64,000 bases of DNA from Asterias amurensis (GCF_032118995.1 NC_092669.1:2727501-2791500), one strand, 5' to 3'. Numbered from the stretch's first letter, positions 52,750-63,752 are shown. Numbers and translations are program-made. Notes: generated by a model not told the origin, from the sequence alone.

Positions 52750-52897
52750 CAGTGGCCGGTCGGATACAGCAATTTGTCCCTACCTTGGTCCATTGGTGAC
52801 TTGCTTAGTTCATCCAGATCCACAGACACAAACCACACAATCCATAGATAAAAAAATGCAATACCGCCCTCTCTCGTCACAGTCTCTGTAGTCTGTC
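52750..52897 (-). CDS. Possible exon with a membrane helix, unknown gene
   Basis: Minus-strand open frame TVTREGGIAFFYLWIVWFVS then VDLDELSKSPMDQ, preceded by an AG (ACGACAG) and followed by GTAGGG. The helix IAFFYLWIVWFVSV is convincing as a membrane segment, but no family is recognised. It may pair with the candidate exon at 48800-48955 and an exon-like stretch ending in GTAAGTG near 53283. Confidence 0.3.
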
Positions 52898-52899
52898 GT

Positions 52900-53880
52900 C
52901 AGGCACTCACTAAAAAAATAACGAAAAACACACAACAATAATGAATATATATTGCACATGGAAGTATTACAAACAAGCGCAGAGACCAAACTCCCACAAA
53001 AAAAGAACTAATCGTAAACAAATTGGTCTTGAAGTTGGATTGGTGAAGATGACTGCTAAACAATGAGGGGGGTATTTCATATTAGAAGCCATTCAATATA
53101 ATAATGGAATATTCTGCAACATCACCAACATTATCCCCAAGCACGGACTCCTTTTTACAAACGAAAAAAGTCCATGAGTAGGGCGTCAACAGCACATGCA
53201 TTACCGTTCCTCAATAATTAGCGCAACCTCGGAATGGTGTTCATTATTGAATCTACATGTACTGGTTGTCAACGTGAACACTTACCTAATTTCTGCTGGA
53301 TTTTCGGCTGAAAGAAGTGAGCTTTTCACCCGTTGGTTCCTTAACGCCTAACCGCACACGTTCTCGCAGAGTTACAACTGTTAAAACCAGTTTGTTTGTT
53401 AAGATGATCTTCCCGTCAAGGGAACTCGGCACACTCCCACAAGGGGATGTCAAGGCCAAGCTGGCCGCAACAGCCAATCTCTCTCTCATACAAACATTGA
53501 TTTATTAAGTTCATCAGAAATGCAGCGGCCTAGACCCGTCGTACAGCTGAGAAGGTTCACACCCAGCCCGTGGTGGTGCAGTCGTTGTTCAGTACTGACA
53601 AAATGGCCATGCGGTCTTAATACGCATTGAGTGCTTTGAAAATGGCGCACAAACTCCCTGTGTGCATCAGTGCATAAAACTTCCAACGACAGTTATGCAG
53701 GTTGCTGAATGCAATAACTGTCTTCGCTACATTGTTCCGGTGATTTGCATGTTTACCATTCTTATGAATGGCTACTTATGTAACAGTTATTTCCAGGTTT
53801 GTATTCTGCCTGTCGTCGCTATTATGCAGATTAATGTAGAAAACGAGTCATTCCAACAGCTTTTCTAACCACACACTTCA
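52900..53880. other. Intergenic DNA with a possible minus-strand leader exon
   Basis: The minus-strand stretch 53489-53286 is open for 67 codons and stops directly before GTAAGTG, as a 5' UTR exon might. Support is weak. Nothing else stands out. Confidence 0.25.
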
Positions 53881-53882
53881 CC

Positions 53883-54114
53883 TGGGCCCAATTTCATAGA
53901 GTTGCCTAAACTCAAAATGTTGCTTAAGCAAAACTATCCTTGCTTAGTAAATTCATATTACCGGCCAAGACTAATTGTTATGATAAGTAAACAACAGCTA
54001 AATACCAGTCACAAGGAATTTATATGGCATTAAACTTTTGCCAGTAACTTGTGAAAAATAAGCGATCTATTTTCGTGCTTAAGCATTTTTTTTGCTTTAT
54101 GAAACTCAGGCCCC
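53883..54114. mobile_element. L6 GGGCCC-ended MITE, uninterrupted
   Basis: GGGCCCAATTTCATAGAGTTGC ... TTTATGAAACTCAGGCCCC. It carries the GTGCTTAAGCA motif that is the FB target in other copies. Confidence 0.78.
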
Positions 54115-54487
54115 TGTTCGGAACTCCCTCTGGAGTCTGGACTTGGTATTATTCTCCAATTTGTTTTAAGATTATTAACTTCAGGTTCTTATTTTGCTTT
54201 TTTTGTAGCCATTTTCCAAATGCAGTGGAATTTTCTTTTTTTTTGCGGGGGGGGGGGATTTGCTTGTAGAATGATTTGTTTGTAATAAAAAAAAAATGAA
54301 GTGAAGAGAGACTGGAAATAAACAGAAGAGCTGGCAAATTTGGAGCTGATGGGAGCCCCACCCACAATCCTGAGCAACACGACTAGAATAAGGGATGGCA
54401 CATAACATGTCATCGAATTCCACCAATCAAATGACAATAAACATGTTCCAGGCACGAGTACATTTAGCTAGGTTTTAAACCCTTCAA

Positions 54488-54690
54488 GCCCTTTTCACAC
54501 TGTATCTCTGTTCCCCGTGGATTACAGCCCCGGGGAGGCATTATATTGAATTCTGTTTAACCCAGCGTCACCCCGGGGCAAACGTTCACACTGTCCCCGG
54601 GGTTCCGGTTGCAAGTTTGAAGAATACCCCAGGCTTTTACCGCTCACCCCAACTCTACAGTAGAGCGGAGAAGTCAAATTTCCCGGGAAA
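54488..54690. repeat. Degenerate repeat with CCCCGGGG and TTCACACTG phrases
   Basis: CCCTTTTCACACTGTATC and ACGTTCACACTGTCCCCGGGG are spaced about 100 bp apart with GC-rich intervening DNA. It looks like the left part of a TTTTCACACTG-type MITE. Confidence 0.4.
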
Positions 54691-54775
54691 GATCTGGGGT
54701 ATTGTAATCAAAAGTGATTAGAAAGTGACAGTAGTTATTCACCGGAGTTGACATTTTGATAAAGCTCTTATTACC

Positions 54776-55020
54776 AGGGCCCAATTTCAAAGAGCTGCTA
54801 AGCACACAAATTTGCTTAGCATGAAATTTCTTCCCTGATAAAAACAGGATTACCAACCAAATTTCCGTATGTTGCATATTGCTTGTTATTAGTATTCAGC
54901 TGTTGTTTGCTTATCCTAAAAATCACGTGGAAATTTGGTTTGTAATCCTGCTTTTTAATCAAGTGAGAAATTTCATGCTAAGCAATTTTTGTGCTTAGCA
55001 GCTCTATGAAATTGGGCCCA
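54776..55020. mobile_element. L7 GGGCCC-ended MITE, complete
   Basis: GGGCCCAATTTCAAAGAGCTGC ... GCAGCTCTATGAAATTGGGCCC. Inner arms GCTTAGCATGAAATTTCTTC / GAGAAATTTCATGCTAAGC. Best copy of this variant. Confidence 0.82.
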
Positions 55021-55324
55021 GGGGGTCAGGTGGTCGCAACACAAGCGTTAGTAACAATGGTGTTCTCTTTGTTTGTTTTTCTTTTGTTCTGAAAAAACCC
55101 GAGTATTGGTCTGGCGTCTTCATAATTTTGCCAATTTGCCACCGACCGTGACCGCAATCTAACTGTACTAATACCCTGCCACTATGTGTAACGCGCGGAA
55201 ATAAATAAAAGACAGTTAAAATAACAGGTCTTCTTAACTTCTGGATTAGATATTTTTCAAGATTGCAGGACGGGTTTATTCTCTCACCCCGATCACTGTG
55301 CAGGAGAGTTGCATCATTTTGAAA

Positions 55325-57522
55325 ATGTCTTTGATGTGGAAATTTTTCCAGCGGTTTCTTTTCATGGGGGATTTTGATGTTTTTCTGGTTGTGTGTCTTT
55401 GCTGTTTTCTCAAGGATGCGGATGGTAAACTCGAACGTAAGTCTTTTGAGCTTTGCAGGTTTAACCCATATCCGCCTGAAGTGCTATTCACACGATATAC
55501 ATTTAACTGGGGTCTCTTGTTTAACCTCAGCATGGTTGTAAAATGTAGCAATGTGTGACAATATTTTGGAGAATTTGGAAATTATTACCAATATTGTTCT
55601 TTCACACGAGGTACATTTACGGCTAAGGCGCGCGCGTCTGCTATTCTGCGCGTCTGTGGTTCACTCGAAAGCTAATGTTTAAGGTGTTACTACAAACCTC
55701 TTATTAAAGGTACTGGACACTTTTGTTTAAAGCCCATGGTTTCATTAACACTATTGGTAATTACTCAAAATAATTGTGAGCATAAAAACTTACTTGGTGA
55801 CGAGTAATGGAGAGCTGTTGATAGTATAAAACATTATGAGACACTGCTCCCTTTGAAGTAACGTACTTATCGAGAAAGAAGTAATTTTCACTAAAATTAT
55901 TTGATGTTAAATTTTTTCGAGATCTCAGAATTAGATTTTGAGATGCCGAAATCAACCATCTGAAGGCACATAACTTCCTGTGACCTGGGTGTTTTTTTTC
56001 CATTATTCTCTCGCATACTTCGACAACCCAAACTAATTATCACATTTTCACATTTTTTGTTAATTTGTGCATCAAGTGAGAAGACTGGCTCGACAGTTAC
56101 CAAAGGTGTCCACAGTGTCTTTAAGACAATGACATGTTTTTTGATAGATTCTCAAGCAATCTTTGTCTTATTCAAAAAGGTGTCCTGGTGAACACTATAG
56201 TAAACCAGGGCAACAGCACCAAATACAAAGAACAATAAAAACGTATAAACAAAATAGGCAAAACAAAAGCAGATTTTTATAAACATGAGAACAAATCCGC
56301 AATTAACAGAAAATAACAAGCTGCAGAATGGGGGTAATTACAAAGATATGTAATGGGTTAGAATAGTCGAATACCCGCGGCGGGGCTTGCACCTACTTGT
56401 GTAAAAATGACGCTTGGCAATTTTATTATATTCCCACCGATCATCAAGCAATCAATGTTTCTGGAAAGTCTACGTCACAGAGTTCAACATATGACTTCCG
56501 GTTTAAATCACCAAATGCTATCAATCGAAACTATGAAACTTTCAAGCCACACAGGTGAGTGTTTTCATATTCATACTTCAGGTAAAATCCATCGTACTCG
56601 GGAATAGGGAGCTTTCGATTTCGAGACGGTAGGCACACACGACGCATTTTTTCCCCAGGGAAGATGAGACCACTTAAGGCCCGGTCACACAAGCCCCGAT
56701 AACGAGAACGAAACGATAACGAAAACGATAACGATACAAATGCACGCCCTCGATTGGTTGAATGAGCGTGGGCGTATTCTGCGTGGAGCATTTCAACCAA
56801 TCGAGGGCGTGCATTTGTATCGTTCTCGTTTTCGTTCTCGTTATCGGGGCCTGTGTGACCGGGCCTTAAGTATCAAGTGACGTGTTTTACCTACTTTCTC
56901 ACGTGGTGCAATTCCTACCAATGATGCACTCAGTGCGGTGGTGTGAACAAAGACGAAATACGGAATGTAGGCTAATGAGGCTACATGTTAATGCATGGAG
57001 CTGACGTGGAGACACATGTACATGTACATGTACTTATCTGCAATACAAGTATAGGGGGTACTTAAACACGCTTGGTTGGTTACCCCCATGTGAGAAATAA
57101 GGGGGCGGAATAAGCTATAAGGGATTGCTGATAACAATAGAGGGTGCGTTTCAGCTTCGGGGATAAAGAATATTATTATTTTTTTTAATTTTTATTTCTA
57201 TTTACTTGATTTGTTTGTTGCTTTCTTTTTCTTCTCCATATTTTCAAAGTTGGCAAGAAAGGCCATCATCCGTGGTGGAAAATTGAGATCTGCGTCCTTC
57301 GCTGCTCTACACAAAGGTTACAAGATGGCAAACCCCGGCCCTCTATCGTCGGATTCAGCACGGCGCCTCACCCAGTGCGCAGGATACTGCATGAAACACT
57401 CTCGCTGTTTCTCATTTGACTTCTCGAGAGTGCACGAGATCTGCCACATGTACAGTGTAAATGCTTCTGAGGTCCTGCCGATTGAAGATGCAGAGTTTTC
57501 TATTCATGAGATTCAGCAGTAA
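55325..57522 (+). CDS. F-type lectin/PAN paralogue with a fused, shortened lectin region
   Basis: Second member of the lectin array. Exon 1 (55325-55436) encodes a leader like that of the first gene: basic WKFFQRF, then FDVFLVVCLCCFL. Exon 2 (56449-56554) carries GKSTSQSSTYDF, homologous to GKSTLQST, but has one extra base near its end compared with its paralogues, giving a phase-2 exit. The last exon, ending in TAA at 57520-57522, is PAN: LTQCAGYCMKHSRCFSFDFS and CHMYSVNAS. Its first part (57270-57288) is the CATCCGTGGTGGAAA of the lectin's HPWWK exon, joined directly to the PAN exon at K-L-R-S. The 267-bp lectin exon is absent. With an AG acceptor at 57256-57257 all three exons stay in one frame (160 residues). 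With the acceptor homologous to its paralogues (57248-57249) they do not. It is either a shortened secreted PAN protein or a decaying gene. The PAN frame is open throughout. Confidence 0.55.
55705..56126 (+). mobile_element. M1-family MITE, diverged
   Basis: Left end AAAGGTACTGGACACTTTTG with a partial repeat of the end (ACACTATTGGTAATTACTC) 30 bp in. Right end GTGTCCACAGTGTCTTTAA. In intron 1 of the shortened lectin gene. Confidence 0.7.
56674..56869. mobile_element. H5 hairpin MITE (Harbinger-like)
   Basis: About 195 bp. Ends AGGCCCGGTCACACAAGCCCC / GGGGCCTGTGTGACCGGGCC with TTAA next to both. The left arm has an extra ACGATAACGAAA unit. It lies just after exon 2 of the shortened lectin gene. 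Confidence 0.83.
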
Positions 57523-57852
57523 GCATAGTCTTGGCCAAAGACGTCAGTGAATGAGCAAGTACTGCACACCGTGTTTAAAAGATGCAAGCACTGCTTCAGA
57601 CAGCTTTATTCAAGTACTTGTAGCAGCAGGTTTGGGGAGTTGTTACATAAGAGTGGACTAACCATTAGGACCTGGTTGTCACTATTTTCATGTCTAAAAG
57701 ATGTAAGCATATGCAAAATGACGTCATAAGGTCATTCTCGCTCGGGTATTCTCTGATGGGCCGAACCGCTGTGGAGTTTAGTATTTAGTGCCATCCGTAG
57801 TGTATCAAATCGCATTATTGTACTTAGTTCATTGATACTACAGCTTTTATAG

Positions 57853-58102
57853 TAGACTTGTGGACAAGTCGTTAAAGGTCAGTCGCGGTGATAGCGTTCC
57901 GACTCTCTCCGAGATTCCCGCGGTATTCTTGTGAGACTGCTGGCCCCGAAAGACTACTGCCCTCACGACTACGGCCCCATTAAAACGGGGAGTATAAGTT
58001 GGTCAGCCAGCAGTTCGCGAGAGAGCAGTGTTCTCGCGAGAGGACCGCCACGACTCGACTATCTCACCACGTCTGACAATTAACGACTTGTCCACAAGTC
58101 TA
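57853..58102. mobile_element. MITE, TAGACTTGTGGACAAGTCGTTAA ends
   Basis: Perfect ends TAGACTTGTGGACAAGTCGT / ACGACTTGTCCACAAGTCTA around a GC-richer interior with CTCTCGCGAACTGC / GAGAGCAGTGTTCTCGCGAG. Degenerate copy at 13610-13712. Confidence 0.85.
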
Positions 58103-58682
58103 CCTTTATAGCAATGGTTAATTCACAATTCATTAAATTTCGCATTATCTATACTATACAGGTCACTATTTCATGCGCTAGCGACCGGTCCTTCAGCAAA
58201 AAAAATAGTAAAACGAAAAAATTAAAAAAATCGCAAGGCTACTTAGTTTTCAGAATAGCAAAAAGGACACTTGGATCGATGCCACTACTGTGACTTGTTT
58301 TGGGTGGGTTGCTATTTGAAAACGAATAAACAAAGGGATGTGTCCATAATGATCAATTTATTAGTAAAATAATTAGTGTATGACACTTGTAGAAAGTATT
58401 TGTTATTAAATCAAAGCTATGTTCGCAACAGTTGGTGAGATGAAATACACTTCAAAGGCACTGGAAACTGTTGGTAATTACTCAAAATTTTAGTTATGCT
58501 AAAAAACTTATTCATAAATACCTCAGACAGTTTTGTTATTCCTGTTAGTGGAGAGCGCGTCACCTGGGTGTGTATAAACCTTTGTTTATGACCGGTAAAA
58601 AGTGTTGAAACATGGGCGTGACACGCGAGCTTGCACCTGTATAAGACAGTTTCTTCACTCCTTTTGGTCGAGAGCAACGGCC

Positions 58683-58927
58683 TGGGCCCAATTTCATAGA
58701 GCTGCTTAAGCACAAAATGTTGCTTAAGCGAAAAAATCCTTGCTTTGTAAAATCAGATTACCGGCCGAGACTCCACTCAATTGTTATGCTAAGTAAACAA
58801 CAGCTAAATACCAGACACAAGCATGTATATGGCATGAAATTTTGGCCAGTAACATGTGTAAAATAAGTGAGCTACTTTCGTGCTTAAGCAAATTTTTTGC
58901 TTAAGCAGCTCTATGAAATTGGCCCCT
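58683..58927. mobile_element. L6 GGGCCC-ended MITE, complete
   Basis: GGGCCCAATTTCATAGAGCTGC ... GCAGCTCTATGAAATTGGCCCC. Shows the uninterrupted GTGCTTAAGCAAAT and TTTGCTTAAGCAGC sites. Best empty-site reference for the two FB insertions. Confidence 0.85.
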
Positions 58928-59154
58928 GGTGGACAGTTGTGCCACATCATGCGATACGCGCGACGCGCACAGCATTCCCTTATAAGGAGTTGTTTACCCA
59001 AGGGCGGCAGAGGGCCTTACCATTTCATAGTTGGAGGGGTGTCATTTTGTGTTGAAAGAAATCATTGAACAATCTATAGTCTTTGCATTTAATTTACTTT
59101 TTGACCAAAAATGTTGATGTTTTTTGACCGAAAAGTTATTTATGAATGGGAATT

Positions 59155-59471
59155 GTGGAGAGCTGTTGATAGCATACAACATTGTGAGAAACGGCTCCCT
59201 CTGAAGTAACGCAGCTTTTCAGAAAGAGGTAATTTCTCACTCAAATAATAAAATACTTCGGCTGAAGCCTTTTTTGAAGCTTCTGAAAGCACACAAATTT
59301 GCGCAACAATGTTTTTTTTCCCTTCTAATTATCTCCCTTGCATCTTCGATGACCATATTATTAAATGAGTCAAAACTGTCACTGATTTGTCATTTTTATG
59401 CATATTATGTTGGGATACACCAAGTAAGAATAATGGTCTTTGACAATTACCCAACGTGTCCAGTGCCTTAC
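59155..59471 (+). mobile_element. Diverged M1-related MITE
   Basis: Starts GAGAGCTGTTGATAGCATAC and ends GTCCAGTGCCTTA. Contains the CTTCGGCTGAAGCC palindrome of the diverged subgroup. It lies about 290 bp upstream of the third lectin gene. Confidence 0.65.
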
Positions 59472-59759
59472 GAGTGACATCATCATGACGTCATCGTGTG
59501 TAACGTGTCACTCATTTGTGGGAGTGCAAATTTGATGGAGTTTTAATGTCGGTGCCCTTTATGGACATTGACATGTACTTATAAGCGCGTCTATGTTGCC
59601 ATAGTAACGAATGAAATGAGACAACAGGGTTACTATGGCCACGCAGCTGTACTGAGTTGATTTAACATATCAGAGTTGACACTTGTACCGTTGTGGGAAG
59701 ACGCTTTATAAGATCATTGGCTGGAGAGTGTGGTTTAGGCCCTAATTCTGTTTTTGGAA

Positions 59760-62700
59760 ATGTTTCGGGCATGGAGTGTTTTCAGGCGACGCCTTTTCAG
59801 GGGAGATGTGGATATTCTTCTGGTGCGTGTTGCGTTTCTTTGTTGCTTTCTACGCGATGGACAAAGTGAACTACAAGGTATGGGAACTTATTTCAATTCA
59901 TTACTCAAAATCATTGTTAGCATAAAACCGTACTTGGTAACTAACAAAGGAGAGCTGTTGATAGTACAAAACATTGTAAGAAATGGCTCCCTATGATGAA
60001 GTAACGTATTTTTCGAAAAAAGAAATAATTTTCCACAAATTTGATTTCGAGACCTCAGAATTTGATTTTGAGGTCCCGGAATCAAGCCTGACAGCACACA
60101 ACTTCGTGCGACAAGGGTGGTTTTTCTTCCATTATTATCTCGCAACAAATTTTCAGTGGTTTTGTATTTTGTGCATAATATGTTGAGATACACTAAGTGA
60201 GAAGACCGATCTTTGACAATTACCAAAGGTGTCCTTTGTCTGTAAAGGGTTTTGATATCCTTTTGTAGATCAAGTTTTATTTATTGCAGAAAATGAATCC
60301 CTTCTCCCTGTGAATGAAGATGTATGTATCTTAAAGGCAGTGGACACTATTGGTAATCACTCAAAATAACTATTAGCATAAAACCTTTCTTGGTGACCAG
60401 TAATGGGGAGAGGTTGATGGTATAAAACATTGTGAGAAATTGCTCCCTCTGAAGTGCCATAGTTTTCGAGACAGAAGTAATTTGCCACGAATTTGATTTC
60501 GAGACCTCAAGTTTAGAATTTGAGGCCTCGAAATCAACTATTCTAAACGCACACAACTTCCTGTGACAAGGGTGTTTTTTCTTTCATTATTATCTCGGAA
60601 GTCCGACGACCGATTGAGCTCAAATTTTCACATGTTTGTTATTTTATGCATATGTTGAGATACAACAAGTGAGAAGACTTATCTTTGACAATTACCAATA
60701 GTGTCCACTGCCTTTAAATAACTTACATGTAGAAGTTTCAGCTTCATATTTTCTCTACAGCACCTCATCAAACAAAATGTTATATCGTAAGCAATTAATT
60801 CTAACCAAAATTATCTTCAAACCGTTTAAGTTTAATGTGGCCATGGTGTTTTGTGTCGTACACAAAAGGTACCCACATTTCAGGAAAACCTTTATTTCCA
60901 TATACTCTTGTACATTAGCAAATATTGTACCAGTTACGATAAAGAACAAAGTCAAATAACTAATTAGTGCAAATCAAATTTAAGTAAGTTAAACCTTGAA
61001 GAAATCAGCCTTTATTATGAAGACGAAGGCCAAGGAGAACAGGTGAGACGTTTTGAGGTTTGAATTTTTGAGTACTTTTTATGTTGTGATCAACGGGGTG
61101 ATATGATTCTCATCCAGTGTCTGATTTCACAATGACTGGCCTTACATGGTCTGTTTATACGTTTGGTATAGGGTGCGTTCGATTAGCTTCCCTGGGTCGA
61201 CCCCGCGATGCTCACTCGGGTGAGCCCCTGACAAGAGCTAATCCAACGATCACACTCGCCCTCTCGTGGTAACGTCACACCTCGGGTCACCCCCAAGTGA
61301 CCCACTCCACAAGCAGGGCACTGGGGGCTGTCCCCAGTGAGCCACTGGAATGACGTCAAAGCTATTCGAACGAACCGGGGGCAGACCGGGGTTGACCCAG
61401 GGAAGCTAAACGAACGCACCCATTGACTCTGACTATGAATGACAATAGTCAAAGCTCACTTGGTATTAAGGGATACAGCAGCTTTTGCCAATAACGTGTT
61501 TTTTTTTTTTTATTTTTTTTTTACTTTTCACTTTGAAGTAGGATAACACTTCGTATTTCCCCCCCCCCAAAAAAATAATACAGTTGTGTTCTGTCATTAA
61601 CCATTGATTTTACATAATGCATAAACTTGTCCTTTCTTTGTTTATACATTCGCTGGCATCAACACTACCAGGTCCACGTACAATGTCCACAGATTTTTAC
61701 ATCAAACTCACACAGTTTACAGATTATGATGGTAGAAAGCTTCCCTAAAAATATTACTTGCTGAGGTGCTGTAGTTTTTTGAGGAATGAGTAAAACAAAG
61801 TAAGAAAACAATTTTTTGTGACATTGTTTTACTCGCTTCTCAAAAACTACAGCACCTCAGCGAGTAATAATGGTCTAAGGGAAGCTATCTACCATCATTA
61901 CCTCGAACCCGTGTTAGTTTAACGTAAATCTGTGGACATTGTGTTTTGTGTAAACAAAAAGGAACCCAAATCCAGTGGTTAAATTCACTGTAAAAAAAAA
62001 CCCAATGTTTGATTCCGTTTTTTTCTCTTTTTGTTCTTTTTTTCTTTTTACAATATTGTGTACGTTTAACGTTGTGCATGCATGACGTCAACGTTTCTTA
62101 CACGTACAAGATCTTAGAGTGATTGGAAAGCCTACGTCACAGAGTACGACTTATCATTCCGCCACATACTATTTTCCATCTTGGAAAGCTAATGATGGCA
62201 ATGAGTACAGTTTCAGCCACACGGGTAAGTTTACTTCAGTTAGCAACTTGTTGATTAAGAATTTAAAGCACTGAGCACTATTGGTAGTTACTGTTAGCAT
62301 AAAAATGTTCTTGTTAAAGACAGTGGACACTATTGGTAATTGTCAAAGGCCAGTCTTTTCACTTGGTGTATAATCTCAACATACATATGCATAAAATAAC
62401 AAACCTGTGGAAATTTGAGCTAATATGGTCGTCGGAGCTGCGAGATAACTATGAAAGAAAAAATCACCCTTGTCACACGAAGTTGTGTGCTTTCAGATGC
62501 TTGATTTCGAGAACTCAAATTCTAAACTTGAGGTCTCAAAATCAAATTCGTGGAAAATTACTTCTTTCTCGAAAACTACGTCACTTCAGAGGGAGCCATT
62601 TCTCACAATGTTTTATACTATCAATAGCTCCCCATTACTCGTTACCAAATGAGGTTTTATGCTGATAATTTATTTTAGTAATTACCAATAGTGTCCAATG

Positions 62701-63752
62701 CCTTTAACGATCAATGGAGAGCAGCTGTTGATAGTATAAAACATTGTGAGAAACGGTTCCCTCTGAAGTAACTCGAAATCAAGCATCTGAAAGCACACAA
62801 CTTTGTGTGACAAGGGCGTTTTATCTTATTATTATTATCTCGCAACTTCGATGACCATTAGAGTTCAAATTTTCACTTGTTATTTTCTGCATATTATGAG
62901 ATACACCAAGACAGAGAGGACTGGTCTTTGACAATATTATCAAAGGGGTACAGTGTCTTTAAAGGAGCGTTACAGAGGTGGTAAGAAGAAAAAAACAAAT
63001 CGTGAAGATCACAGATTTAAATAAAACTGGCCCGGTCGAATGATGATGATAGTAGAAAACATCCCTTGAAATAGATGAGAAATAAATAATCTTATTTTGC
63101 GTTTGCAGTTTATCGCTTTCTGTGCGTTTTACTCATTTTTATTTGCATCGATGTCATACAAAATAATGTTTTATTTCGATTGCAATCAATGGGAAACTTT
63201 GGAGCGCTAGGTGAAGCAGACGAACAGGTAAATTCCCATCGTTTACGTAGTTCTGAGCATGAGCACATTACCGAGAACAATGGATTTTACCTGGTAAGTC
63301 TGCTGCCACCTAGCGTTCAAAAGTCTCCCATTCCTGCTTGTTCGAGAATCATTTTATGTTTTTCGCTGATAGTAAGCATTACAATAGCTAAGAAAAAATT
63401 CACTTATTTGGTGAGTGGCCTCCTTTGGTGGCATATAGACCTTATGCATTGAAGTCATCCAGCGGCCATTTTAGTGGAAAAACGGTGACGAAACAATCGA
63501 AACGCACAGATTTGTACGCGCGGCGCACATGATTGGTCAATGAACAACCTCCTTTTGACCTCTAGGTGAGGGCGCCCTACTGAAATGACGTCATGTGCAT
63601 AAGGTCTATTGTAATGTGGGGTTTTGTTTAATTAAACTATAGCTCTGTTTTTCGTGTATTAGCCAATGACGATCCTCATCCGTGGTGGAAACTTGACTTG
63701 GGCGGTGAACACTGCTTGGGCCAAATTACAGTTCGACTCCGAAACTGCTGCG
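59760..63752 (+). CDS. F-type lectin paralogue, partial (first 3 coding exons; continues beyond the window)
   Basis: Third member of the array. Exons 59760-59877, 62111-62224 and 63663-63752, all phase 1, match the first lectin gene exon for exon. Exon 1 is 118 bp in both and encodes RRRLFRGDVDILLVRVAFLC, nearly identical to the first gene, as is the start of the intron. Exon 2 reads VIGKPTSQSTTYHS ... AND GNEYSFSHT. Exon 3 reads DPHPWWKLDLGGEHCLGQIT then VRLRNCC. Against VVLRRDCC of the first gene this is one residue shorter and has lost the RxD part of the fucose-binding motif, so its ligand may differ. The next lectin exon and any PAN exon would lie past 64000. An in-frame TTG upstream was rejected in favour of ATG 59760. 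Confidence 0.85.
59891..60245 (+). mobile_element. M1-family MITE lacking its left end
   Basis: Begins at the interior ATTACTCAAAATCATTGTTAGC directly after the intron-1 TTCAATTC phrase of the third lectin gene and ends GGTGTCCTTTGTCTGTAAAG. The lectin intron sequence is cut exactly where the MITE begins. Confidence 0.75.
60331..60717 (+). mobile_element. M1-family MITE, best-preserved copy
   Basis: TTAA at 60331-60334 and 60714-60717, with ends AAAGGCAGTGGACACTATTGG / CCAATAGTGTCCACTGCCTTT perfect. The central TTTCGAGACCTCAAG / TTTGAGGCCTCGAAA palindrome is intact. A good family reference. Confidence 0.9.
61170..61421. mobile_element. MITE, GGGTGCGTTCG ends
   Basis: Ends GGGTGCGTTCGATTAGCTTC and GAAGCTAAACGAACGCACCC, extended by CCTGGGTCGACCCC / GGGGTTGACCCAGG. 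GC-rich interior. The ends resemble hAT-type MITEs (recollection), but the target duplication is not clear. Confidence 0.8.
61495..61575. repeat. Poly-T / poly-C low-complexity tract
   Basis: A T run broken by one A (61499-61522), then a C run and A run (61560-61575), in intron 1 of the third lectin gene. Confidence 0.8.
61678..61943. mobile_element. Foldback MITE
   Basis: ACAATGTCCACAGATTT and AAATCTGTGGACATTGT ends. The arms continue as ATGATGGTAGAAAGCTTCCC / GGGAAGCTATCTACCATCAT and TTGCTGAGGTGCTGTAGTTTTT-like stems. Scraps of the family occur near 10515, 36430, 45135 and 47810. Confidence 0.78.
62314..62707 (-). mobile_element. M1-family MITE, inverted
   Basis: TTAA-bounded full-length copy, about 90 bp after exon 2 of the third lectin gene. 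A second M1-like piece (62710-62963), missing its left end, follows at once. Confidence 0.85.
62710..62963 (+). mobile_element. M1-family MITE, left end and centre missing
   Basis: AGCTGTTGATAGTATAAAAC ... GGTACAGTGTCTTTAAAGG. The central palindrome is deleted (CTGAAGTAACTCGAAATCAAG). Confidence 0.75.
63188..63332. mobile_element. B9 hairpin MITE
   Basis: AATGGGAAACTTTGGAGCGC ... GCGTTCAAAAGTCTCCCATT. The left arm has lost two bases in GGTGAAGCAGAC compared with GGTGGCAGCAGAC. Confidence 0.78.
63434..63609. mobile_element. TAGACCTTATGCA-type MITE
   Basis: TATAGACCTTATGCATTGAAGTC and GACGTCATGTGCATAAGGTCTAT ends. It contains CATTGGTCAATGAACAACC-like and GGTGAGGGCGCCCTACTG phrases. It ends about 50 bp before exon 3 of the third lectin gene. 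Confidence 0.75.
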
